Source: Nanobdellota archaeon (GTDB lineage Bacteria; Patescibacteriota; Minisyncoccia; UBA6257; GWB1-50-10). From it: 8,909 bases of DNA. The notes beneath the pieces are model-generated. The model had not been told where the DNA came from, made no database searches, and was given only the letters and a program-made list of their open reading frames with translations. The stretch lies in NCBI GenBank assembly GCA_030695805.1, contig JAUYPG010000051.1:1-8909 (forward strand). Direction: 5' to 3'. This document shows positions 1 to 6,239 of this stretch, piece after piece (position 1 is the first letter of the stretch; each line of letters opens with the position of its first letter). Position numbers and translations under genes: made by a program.

Positions 1-1423
1 GCCCCAGAAATGATTTTCCTTTCGCGACGGCAAGCACCCTTCCCCCTTCCCGCGCGAACCGATCGGTTTCTTTGTGAATCGTCTCTTTTTGCGACGCATG
101 CGCTCCGATTCGTTCCGTGATCACTTCCGGCGCCCCTATAATCGCCCAGGTTTTTGTTTTTCCATCGTTCGTACACGCGCCGCTCCATTTGTCTCTCGAA
201 TTAAATGGCTTGTATTCCAGAAATTCGATTTTTTGACGCGCATCGGGAAGGAGAATCTTGTACTCCTTTGCCGCCTTCGCGCACGCGCGTTCGATTGGTC
301 CTTCAGCGAGCGTTTCCTCGCCCCGCATGCCGAGCGCCATCATCGCAAGCGCGAGGACTTCTTCTTTGGGGCCTTCTCCCGTGATCGCGGAGAGCTCCAT
401 CTTTCCTTCCGTGAGCGTTCCGGTTTTATCCGTCATGATGACGGTTGTCCTGCCGAGGGTTTCGGCGGCAAGGAGCTGGCGGATGACCCCTTTTCTTTTT
501 GCGAGTTTTTTCACTCCTACCGCGAGAATTACGGTAAGCGCGATAGGAAGGCCTTCGGGAACGACGGATACGGCAACCGCGACGGATATGAGAAACATCT
601 CAAAGTAGCCGTAGCCCTTCCATGTGCCTATGAAAAAAAGGATGCCAATGAAGATCAAAAGGGCGACTGTCACACGGACGGAGAAGCGCGCGATTGCTCT
701 TTGAAGGGGGGTTCCTCTCTCTTCTTTTCGGACCATCGCGGCGATTCGTCCGAGTTCGGTTCTGTTCCCGGTCGCGGTTACGACTCCTACGGCCATGCCG
801 TTCGTTACGAGCGTGCCTCCGAAGACCATGCAATGTCTCTCCGCGACCGGCGCGCCCTCCCCTGTTTTTTGTATTTTTTTCACGACAGGCAGGGATTCTC
901 CTGTCAGTATTGATTCGTCTATTTCGAGGTCGGTCGCGCCCAGGAGGCGGATATCCGCCGGAACCCTTGCTCCTGTTCTTAAACGGACAATGTCCCCGGG
1001 TACGATTTCTTCGGCGTCTTTTTCTTCTTCAATGTTTTCTCGGATAAGGCGGGCGCGTTCTTTTATATAGGACCTTAGCGATTCAAGGGTGGTTTCCGCC
1101 TTATACTCTTGGTAGAAGCCGAGAGCGGTGTTTATAAAAACGGCCGCGAAGATAAAAATGCCGTCGGTGAAGCTTTCAAGAACGACTGTTACCCCTCCGG
1201 CTATAAGCAGAATGAGGATAAGGGGGCTCTTAAACTGATTCCAGAGGATTTTTGTTTTTGTTACGCTCGCGCCATCGCGGATTGTGTTTTTGTCGAATGT
1301 TTTTTGCCGTTCTCTCGCTTCCGCCCCAGAGAGGCCCTCTTCGCCCCCCTCTAAAAGTTCGAGGGTCTTTTCGGGCGTCAGGGCCCAGAACCGGGTTTTT
1401 TCTATGAGTTCGGGGTTTAGCAT
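1..1423 (-). CDS. P-type cation-transporting ATPase (P2-like), C-terminus beyond window
   Basis: Membrane pump that moves a cation using ATP; 474 codons are present and the frame is still open at base 1. The N-terminus (WALTPEKTLELLEGG, about residues 13-27) matches the cation-ATPase N-terminal domain. TM1-TM2 lie at about 65-104. The actuator motif TGES is at residues 174-177. TM4 holds PEGLP at 289-293, as in Ca2+/PMR1-type P2 pumps. The phosphorylation motif DKTGT starts at D332. The nucleotide domain shows FNSRDK and then IGAPE at 429-433, where the family usually has KGAPE. The hinge motifs and TM5 onward lie outside the window, so ion specificity cannot be set; Ca2+ or another cation is possible. 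The start is ATG at 1423; no in-frame ATG, GTG or TTG lies between it and the end of tgt. GAGGGG stands 15 nt upstream, too far for a normal SD. The gene follows tgt by 77 bp, probably co-transcribed. Confidence 0.93.
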   Translation of the reverse strand, partial: MLNPELIEKTRFWALTPEKTLELLEGGEEGLSGAEARERQKTFDKNTIRDGASVTKTKILWNQFKSPLILILLIAGGVTVVLESFTDGIFIFAAVFINTALGFYQEYKAETTLESLRSYIKERARLIRENIEEEKDAEEIVPGDIVRLRTGARVPADIRLLGATDLEIDESILTGESLPVVKKIQKTGEGAPVAERHCMVFGGTLVTNGMAVGVVTATGNRTELGRIAAMVRKEERGTPLQRAIARFSVRVTVALLIFIGILFFIGTWKGYGYFEMFLISVAVAVSVVPEGLPIALTVILAVGVKKLAKRKGVIRQLLAAETLGRTTVIMTDKTGTLTEGKMELSAITGEGPKEEVLALAMMALGMRGEETLAEGPIERACAKAAKEYKILLPDARQKIEFLEYKPFNSRDKWSGACTNDGKTKTWAIIGAPEVITERIGAHASQKETIHKETDRFAREGGRVLAVAKGKSFLG

Positions 1424-1425
1424 AA

Positions 1426-1439
1426 AAGTTGTAAGTTGC
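1426..1439 (-). repeat. Tandem heptamer repeat, 2 units, just before the ATPase start
   Basis: On the plus strand this reads AAGTTGT AAGTTGC. It is the same 7-nt unit as at 1470-1483 and 2056-2083. It sits between the GAGGGG motif and the ATPase ATG. Removing one unit would leave about 8 nt between them, a normal SD spacing, so the repeat may have expanded inside the ribosome binding region (inference). Confidence 0.7.
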
Positions 1440-1469
1440 CCCTCGGTCCTGAGCTCGGGGTCGAAGGAA

Positions 1470-1483
1470 AAGTTGTAAGTTGA
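1470..1483 (-). repeat. Tandem heptamer repeat, 2 units, tgt-ATPase intergenic
   Basis: Plus strand AAGTTGT AAGTTGA, followed by the degenerate unit AAGTAAA. Same unit family as 1426-1439 and the in-gene copy at 2056-2083. The 77-bp gap 1424-1500 holds these two repeats and a GC-rich stretch, with no clear terminator or promoter. Confidence 0.7.
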
Positions 1484-1500
1484 AAGTAAACAAACTACAA

Positions 1501-2676
1501 CTAATTTCTAATCGCAAGGTATTGTTTTTTCAGTTTTTGAAAGGCGTTTTCTTGAATCGCGACGCGGATTTGTTTCATGAGGTTGTTGAAAAAGAAGACG
1601 TTGTGGATTGTGGCGTATCTTGCCGCGCTTTTATCTTTCGCCCTGAAGCGTTCGTGCAGTTCTTTTTTTGTCAACGCTTCACAGGTCGGGCAGGCACACC
1701 CCTCCTCGATAGGCGAGGCATCGTCTTTCCAGATGCTTTTTATAATATCAAAATATCCCCTTTTCCCCCAGAGGCGGCCGTGTCTTGCTTCGCGGGTTGG
1801 GATTACGCAGTCAAATGTATCTATGCCAGCCCTCACTCCGTCAAAAAGGTCTTCGATTTTTCCAATTCCCAAGAAATGGCGGGGCTTTGTTTCCGGGAGG
1901 AGCGGGATGGTCCAGTCGAGGATATCAAAGGCCTGGCTTCGTGATCTTCCGAGCGACCCGCCTATCGCGAAGCCGTCAAAAGGCATAGAGCCGATATACT
2001 TCGCGCTTTCTTCCCGCAGATCGCGGAATTCTCCGCCCTGCACTATTCCGTATAAGAGTTGAAAGTTGTAAGTTGTAAGTTGAAGGTCAAGACAAATTTT
2101 TTCCCATGCGTGCGTGCGGGCAAGGGATTTTTTGGTGTATTCGTAGTCGTGCAGAGGCGAGGTGCATTCGTCAAAGGCAAAGATGATGTCGGCTCCCAGC
2201 TTGTGTTGAATTTGCATGGACTCCTTCGGCCCTAAAAACTGCTCTCCCTTTTCCGTCGTCCCTTCGGCGCTCTTCGGGGCAAGAAAATATGCTCCCTCAT
2301 CCGTGATTCGCACAAGATTTTTTTCCGGTTCGTGAAACTCTTTCGCATTATGTTCCGGAAATATGGAGACGACTTTTCCTATATTGTGTTCTCGACCAAA
2401 GCCCAAGCTAAAGACCTGGAAGCCGCCGGAGTCGGTCATGATAGGTCCCTGCCACCCCAGCATATCGTGCACGTCCCGCGGATTTTCTCGCAGATGATAG
2501 GCATTTGTGATTACGGCTTGCGTCTGTGTGTGTTTGAGGTCTTCTGGGGTAAGAGTCCGCACTTCGGCGTGAGTCCCCACGATTACATACGCCGGTGTTT
2601 CGATTTCGCCGTGAGGGGTGTGTATGAGGCCCGTGCGGGCGCGGGAGGAGAGGTCTTTGGAAGTAATACTGAACAT
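1501..2676 (-). CDS. tgt: tRNA-guanine transglycosylase
   Basis: Exchanges guanine-34 in GUN-anticodon tRNAs for a 7-deazaguanine (preQ1 in bacteria), the key step of queuosine formation; cytosolic TIM-barrel enzyme. Visible family marks: MTDSGGFQVFS with the general acid/base D82; FDEC at 168-171; YGIVQGG at 209-215; GFAIGG at 235-240; FDCVIPTR with the nucleophile D289; zinc ligands C327, C329, C332 and H358. Length is 391 against about 375 in E. coli. The extra length lies mostly at about residues 92-150, which is longer than in the E. coli enzyme, plus a repeat-encoded loop at 198-207 (LQLTTYNFQL). Start is ATG at 2676; no SD is visible upstream. A promoter-like pair and two TCCTGAG heptamers stand directly before it. 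No other queuosine gene is in the window. Identification is secure; the natural base substrate in a CPR cell is inferred. Confidence 0.96.
   Translation of the reverse strand: MFSITSKDLSSRARTGLIHTPHGEIETPAYVIVGTHAEVRTLTPEDLKHTQTQAVITNAYHLRENPRDVHDMLGWQGPIMTDSGGFQVFSLGFGREHNIGKVVSIFPEHNAKEFHEPEKNLVRITDEGAYFLAPKSAEGTTEKGEQFLGPKESMQIQHKLGADIIFAFDECTSPLHDYEYTKKSLARTHAWEKICLDLQLTTYNFQLLYGIVQGGEFRDLREESAKYIGSMPFDGFAIGGSLGRSRSQAFDILDWTIPLLPETKPRHFLGIGKIEDLFDGVRAGIDTFDCVIPTREARHGRLWGKRGYFDIIKSIWKDDASPIEEGCACPTCEALTKKELHERFRAKDKSAARYATIHNVFFFNNLMKQIRVAIQENAFQKLKKQYLAIRN
2056..2083 (-). repeat. Four-unit heptamer repeat inside the tgt coding sequence
   Basis: Plus strand units GAGTTGA, AAGTTGT, AAGTTGT, AAGTTGA in perfect 7-nt register, 28 bp. 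It encodes residues 198-207 of TGT (LQLTTYNFQL), placed between the WEK helix and the YGIVQGG strand where E. coli TGT has an unrelated short linker. The frame is kept and all downstream catalytic motifs are intact. Confidence 0.85.
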
Positions 2677-2680
2677 AGGT

Positions 2681-2694
2681 CTCAGGACTCAGGA
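2681..2694 (-). repeat. Two-unit TCCTGAG heptamer upstream of tgt
   Basis: The minus strand reads TCCTGAG TCCTGAG, 4 nt before the tgt ATG. This is a second heptamer family, distinct from the AAGTTGT family. It overlaps the putative -10 TATCCT. Confidence 0.6.
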
Positions 2695-2719
2695 TAAAGG
2701 AAAAACAATGATGACGCAA
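2691..2719 (-). promoter_or_regulatory. Possible tgt promoter
   Basis: Minus strand TTGCGT (2719-2714), 17-nt spacer, TATCCT (2696-2691), 14 nt before the ATG. The -35 is weak (TTG plus poor match) and the -10 matches TATAAT at four of six. The -35 box directly abuts the 38-bp palindrome at 2721. Spacing is good, but the box matches are too poor to be sure. Confidence 0.35.
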
Positions 2720-2720
2720 A

Positions 2721-2758
2721 AATATCATATTAGACGCGATCGCGTCTAATATGATATT
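2721..2758. repeat. Perfect 38-bp palindrome
   Basis: Two 19-bp arms with no mismatch, centred between 2739 and 2740 on GCGATCGC; the arms begin AATATCATATTAGACG. On the minus strand it runs into TTTTT, so as RNA it could act as a terminator that insulates tgt from the upstream 1022-residue gene. As DNA it could be a large dimer or tetramer operator next to the tgt promoter, or extrude as a cruciform. The sequence alone does not decide. Confidence 0.9.
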
Positions 2759-2782
2759 GCAGATGGCAATCGCGAAAACTTT

Positions 2783-2814
2783 CCATTCTCACGTTCTTGA
2801 GAACGTGAGAATGG
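2783..2814. repeat. 15-bp-arm inverted repeat
   Basis: CCATTCTCACGTTCT at 2783-2797 pairs perfectly with 2800-2814 around a TG centre. There is no T-tract on either side, so it is not a standard intrinsic terminator. Confidence 0.85.
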
Positions 2815-2820
2815 GATTGT

Positions 2821-2966
2821 GGGCGAACATAACCTACCGCGCCGCAAGCGGTGCGGTATCGCCCAAAGGTAACCCCTCGTCGTCCCGCAAAAGCGGGACT
2901 CGCTCGGGGTTATTTTCGCCTGTTTATTGTAACCTCGCCGCAAGCGACGAGGTATTCGTAGGCGAA
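2821..2966. other. Cluster of GC-rich hairpins with alternative pairings
   Basis: Three adjacent hairpins. The first is 2835-2858 (11-bp arms, one G-T pair, loop AA), extended by GGGCGA 2821-2826 with TCGCCC 2859-2864. The second is 2870-2912, with outer TAACCCC/GGGGTTA and inner GTCCCGC/GCGGGAC (2882-2888/2893-2899, loop AAAA). The third is 2915-2966, with outer TTCGCCT/AGGCGAA and inner ACCTCG/CGAGGT. The first and third share TAACCT, CCGCAAGCG and GGTAT in order, so they look like diverged copies. A competing long-range pairing joins 2821-2834 to 2908-2921 (12 of 14). No coding frame here is convincing. Could be a structured RNA tail, REP-like elements or a decayed repeat array. Confidence 0.7.
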
Positions 2967-2969
2967 TAT

Positions 2970-3011
2970 AAAAAAAAGAAGCCCCCCTAACTAACCGTGT
3001 GGCCGAGGGGG
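2970..3011 (-). terminator. Rho-independent terminator of the large exoprotein gene
   Basis: Lies 27 nt after the stop codon of the 1022-residue gene. On the minus strand, CCCCCT (3011-3006) pairs with AGGGGG (2988-2983) across a 17-nt loop that contains a small CC/GG inner pair. This is followed by GCTTC and eight Ts (2977-2970). Confidence 0.85.
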
Positions 3012-3037
3012 ACTTGTGATGGTGGCGCGTTGCGTGC

Positions 3038-6000
3038 CTACTTCAGGATGACCATGCGTCGTGTCGCGCTATACGAACCTGCCTCAATCCGATAGAGGTA
3101 GGGCCCGCTCGCGACGCGCTCGCCGAGCGTGTTCGTGCCATCCCAGCGGGCGGCTTTTGCCCGGCTAGTGTATGAACCGGCCGGGAGGCGGCCCATGTCG
3201 AGGACGCGGACAACATTGCCCGTCAGGTCGTAGACCGTAAGGGAAACATCGGCATCCTCGGACAACTGAAACGGAATCCATGTTTCCGGGTTGAACGGGT
3301 TCGGGTAGTTCGGGAAAAGACGCGTGTCTCCGAGAAGAGCTTCTTCCCACAAAGACAGCCGGGGCGATGCGGCAGGTGCGGGGTTCTGCCACGCTTCGCC
3401 CTCTATTGTGAGTGTTGCGTCGGCGTTGGTGAATACGTCAAGCCCCACTCCGCCGCGAATTTCCTCGTCAGTGCCGATATATCTGCCATTGACTTGTCGA
3501 ATAAGCCAGCGATTGTGCGCTCCCTCTCTGTCGTCCCAGTAGATGTGGGAAATGTCTCTTGAGAGTGCGGCAAAGTCGCTTACCTTCTTCACCGCGCCTT
3601 TCAGTGGAATGCCTACGAAATTCCAGCCCTTTCGGAGTTCGACTCTTCCCTCGGGCTTACGTCCCCTGAAAGTGGTTTTGACTTCCTGCCGCATCCACAG
3701 CAATACTGCGGTGTACGACTCGAGCTTGATATCCGTGTCAGACCCTCTTGCTGTCACGTCCGGGTGGAAAGGGACACCTTTACCTTCTATCGCCACAATG
3801 GCCACCTGCACGTTTTTCTCGCCCAAGAGCGAGATCAGGTCGCTCACACGCTCCAGCCCTTCTACTTTCAAAGGGACGTGGAGAATGCTTGCGCCTTCCG
3901 GGAGGACCACGGTGAACTCATAGATCTCCTCCGCCACATTCACGACACGAGTGACGGATGATTCGTTTCCAGCGGCATCGCGGGCGACGTAGGTCAGAGT
4001 GTAGGTTCCCACCACACCCGTCGTTACCTCGCCGCGTGTTTCCACTGAAATGGGCTTGCCGTTGTCTTCTGCTGTCGCGCCCGGGTCGCTCCACGCGTTC
4101 CCTTTCGTAAGTAGAACGACCGCATCACCTCGCATGGTGATGATAGGAGCTTCGGTGTCTTCCGGGAGAACGGTTACCGAGAAAGTGTTTGGGGGACTTG
4201 ATGTATTGGGGTTAGGATTCACAACCAAGTACAGGGTGTACGTGATTGGTTTTCCCGTGGTGTTTCTCGGGAGGGTCCATTCGAGGTACCAGCCACCATC
4301 CTGAATCTTCAGGGATCCTGTCCCCGGATCCAAGCTCCAGACGAAGACAGGAGTTCCCATGTACCAGGGTCGGTGCAGTTTCACCGGTGTCATTCCTCCG
4401 GACTCTACTGTCGCGTAGAGTGGCCCCTGGTTCCACGGAGGAGGATAGCGCCTTGCGAGCTCCTCGAGCGTGATTTGCTCACGAGGCGGTGGGGCTCCCA
4501 ACGCTTGGTGATGAGGATGACCGTCAATTCGGTCGGCCTTCCTGTCTCCCTTGCTGAACCTGTTCTCCTGCCAGAGGGTTTGCGGCTCTCTGGTCTTTGC
4601 TTCGGCCTCTTCCATCGTGTAAAAGGGTCCCATTGCGTAGTACTCATCCGGATCCCCTCCTCGGATGATGTAGATGATGGCCCACCAGACGTGGTCAGGC
4701 GGAATGCCTGGCCCTCCGCCTGGGGTTAGGGTGCCTTCGGCCGTGGGGATGACGATTTCGCCTTGGCTTGTGAGAACGAAGTTGGGGAGGTTGTCCGGCC
4801 TGAACCGATTCAGGCCATCTCCCACGTTTATCTGGTTCAAGAACTCGATGAGTTTGTCGCGAAGAACGCCCAACGCTTCCATGACCGGAAGAACGTTGAT
4901 TTGCTGTCTTTCAGCAGGTTGCGGGTTGGTCAACTCCCCGAAGCGCACCCATTGATTGGATGCGATGACGAGGAAGAAGTATCGCACTGACGTGAGACCG
5001 CCTGGATTCTCCACTTGGGCGAACCAGAGGTCAGTCATGTCAGTGACATTCGCGGAAATCTCGATGAGATTCTCGCTCACGAAGGTTGTCCGACTCGCGG
5101 GGATTGGATAGGTTCCATCACTTGCCGTAAGGGTAACCCCTGCCCCATTTTGGAAGCCCAGTCCGTGAATCTGGATGGGTTGTTGCGTGTTCAAGCCACG
5201 GACGTGGTCAATGTGGGTGATCTTGGGTTTCCCCTGCGGGATTGCGCGGAGAAAGATGGTTGCTTCGTTAGGAGAAGCAATCGTTCCTCCTATCAGTTCG
5301 AGGATGAGGTTGGTTCTCTCCGGAACTTCCAGAGCGTCCTTGATTGTCAGAATGGCATCAAGAGCACGTAGCGCGGCAAGTTCTTTGTACTTTCTTGCCG
5401 CCTCCGGGTTGTTGGTTGCCTGTTGCATCAAGGAGGCGATTGATTCGGTGTGAGGATTGGAGGACTGGACTGCTAGATTGAAGTTTTCCGCCAAGATGTT
5501 GTTGACGCCTGTGCCATTGGAAGAGAGAAGGTTTGTCAGCACGTCCAACACAATGTCCGGCGCCACAGCACCAACAAGTTCCGGGAGATCACTCCCTCTG
5601 AAGTTATCAGAGGAAAGCGCTTTGGCAAAGAGCCCTCGCGCCAGAGTGTCTGCCGCCCTTGCGCCAAGTGCGCGAATGGCATTTTTGTTCGTGCGGAACT
5701 CGATGTACTGCTCCCGACCATCGCTGTAGAACTCAATCCCGAGGAATGTTCTTATTTCCTTGGGACCGATGAGAAATGAGCTCGGAATGTTTCCGATGCT
5801 CATTGCCGTGAAGTTTCCGAGGGTTACCACCTGCCATGCCACGCTCGTATTCACGAACGTCACGGCATATCGTCCCGAGGTCTCCAGCTCCGCTCTCACA
5901 CTGAAGGGGCGAATCCCTGCCTCGTTCATGGTCCGATAGGGGTCACCGAAAATCGCGGGCAGAAACTGTCCTTCTTGGAAACGTGCACTCGTGTCCGAGA

Positions 6001-6106
6001 TGAAGGAGAATTCTCCTGCCTGTGATGTTCCAGTGAAGAGCGTTGCCACAATGAGCGTTGCAATCGCGATGCGTCGTGTCGTGTCCGAAAAACCAGCAAA
6101 CAACAC
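3038..6106 (-). CDS. Large secreted multidomain protein with DUF5011-like and FlgD/T9SS-type C-terminal domains
   Basis: 1022 residues, exported and probably surface-associated; function unknown. Residues 1-30 form a signal peptide (R11-R12, hydrophobic 13-24, likely cleavage after SQA30). Residues 31-140 look beta-rich. Residues 141-290 are mostly helical, without a family I recognise. About 294-380 resembles an IPT/TIG domain (PKITHIDHV, then IHGLGF). 385-650 is unassigned, with a helical stretch at 405-425 and a Trp/Tyr-rich part. 651-724 is a DUF5011-type Ig-like domain (WSDPGATAEDNG, then ARDAAGNES). 728-906 holds LPEGASILHVPLKV and LRKGWNFVGIPLK, phrases typical of Poribacteria exoproteins. 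927-1022 is a FlgD-Ig/T9SS type A sorting-like domain (NYPNPFNPETWIPFQL, WDGTN, VASGPYLYRI, ending TRRMVILK). No catalytic motif is evident. Start is GTG at 6106, with AAAGGAAAG 4 nt upstream. Single-gene unit with its own terminator. The C-terminal style suggests transfer from outside CPR (inference). Confidence 0.9.
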   Translation of the reverse strand: MLFAGFSDTTRRIAIATLIVATLFTGTSQAGEFSFISDTSARFQEGQFLPAIFGDPYRTMNEAGIRPFSVRAELETSGRYAVTFVNTSVAWQVVTLGNFTAMSIGNIPSSFLIGPKEIRTFLGIEFYSDGREQYIEFRTNKNAIRALGARAADTLARGLFAKALSSDNFRGSDLPELVGAVAPDIVLDVLTNLLSSNGTGVNNILAENFNLAVQSSNPHTESIASLMQQATNNPEAARKYKELAALRALDAILTIKDALEVPERTNLILELIGGTIASPNEATIFLRAIPQGKPKITHIDHVRGLNTQQPIQIHGLGFQNGAGVTLTASDGTYPIPASRTTFVSENLIEISANVTDMTDLWFAQVENPGGLTSVRYFFLVIASNQWVRFGELTNPQPAERQQINVLPVMEALGVLRDKLIEFLNQINVGDGLNRFRPDNLPNFVLTSQGEIVIPTAEGTLTPGGGPGIPPDHVWWAIIYIIRGGDPDEYYAMGPFYTMEEAEAKTREPQTLWQENRFSKGDRKADRIDGHPHHQALGAPPPREQITLEELARRYPPPWNQGPLYATVESGGMTPVKLHRPWYMGTPVFVWSLDPGTGSLKIQDGGWYLEWTLPRNTTGKPITYTLYLVVNPNPNTSSPPNTFSVTVLPEDTEAPIITMRGDAVVLLTKGNAWSDPGATAEDNGKPISVETRGEVTTGVVGTYTLTYVARDAAGNESSVTRVVNVAEEIYEFTVVLPEGASILHVPLKVEGLERVSDLISLLGEKNVQVAIVAIEGKGVPFHPDVTARGSDTDIKLESYTAVLLWMRQEVKTTFRGRKPEGRVELRKGWNFVGIPLKGAVKKVSDFAALSRDISHIYWDDREGAHNRWLIRQVNGRYIGTDEEIRGGVGLDVFTNADATLTIEGEAWQNPAPAASPRLSLWEEALLGDTRLFPNYPNPFNPETWIPFQLSEDADVSLTVYDLTGNVVRVLDMGRLPAGSYTSRAKAARWDGTNTLGERVASGPYLYRIEAGSYSATRRMVILK

Positions 6107-6110
6107 TGTG

Positions 6111-6119
6111 CTTTCCTTT
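6111..6119 (-). promoter_or_regulatory. Shine-Dalgarno site for the GTG-started exoprotein gene
   Basis: Minus strand AAAGGAAAG ends 4 nt before the GTG and supports that start. It is the clearest SD in the window; the other genes lack one. A small hairpin (TAGCA/TGCTA, 6153-6157 with 6161-6165) lies further upstream in the leader. A TTGACA is also present at 6141-6136 but has no matching -10. Confidence 0.65.
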
Positions 6120-6189
6120 CAGCCAGTATGTAGTTGTCAAGTAGCTGTCCTCTAGCACCTTGCTAAGGACTCATCTTTAACGTAAAACA

Positions 6190-6214
6190 ACCCCCGCAAA
6201 AAGGCAATGGGGGT
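6190..6214 (-). terminator. Probable terminator after the PsbP-like gene
   Basis: 25 nt after the stop at 6240. On the minus strand ACCCCC (6214-6209) pairs with GGGGGT (6195-6190) around a 13-nt loop, followed by TGTTTTACGTT. The T-tract is short, so termination may be partial. On the plus strand the hairpin is followed by A-rich sequence, so it is not a plus-strand terminator. Confidence 0.6.
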
Positions 6215-6239
6215 AAAAAAGAAAAATAATTATCTTACT

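Noticed and set aside
74..1070. Long plus-strand open frames over the first 1.1 kb
   Set aside because: They are shadows of the P-type ATPase, whose minus-strand frame carries all the family motifs; the plus-strand products are Arg/Phe/Ser-rich without any known pattern.
2677..2760. preQ1 riboswitch upstream of tgt
   Set aside because: The space before the ATG holds heptamers, promoter-like boxes and the palindrome; no preQ1 aptamer-like C-rich and A-rich pseudoknot elements could be found.
2821..2966. CRISPR array or integron attC site
   Set aside because: The hairpins differ in length and sequence, there are no regular spacers, and no GTTRRRY/RYYYAAC pair in the correct arrangement or cas/intI gene is present.
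2751..2990. Coding frames across the hairpin block on either strand
   Set aside because: They consist of the inverted repeats themselves, lack start signals and resemble no protein.
3324..5729. Numerous plus-strand and alternate minus-strand frames inside the exoprotein gene
   Set aside because: Low-complexity shadow translations of the 1022-residue frame; no start signals or family patterns.
6136..6141. TTGACA as -35 for the exoprotein gene
   Set aside because: No TATAAT-like box at 15-19 nt downstream; that space holds the SD and the start codon.
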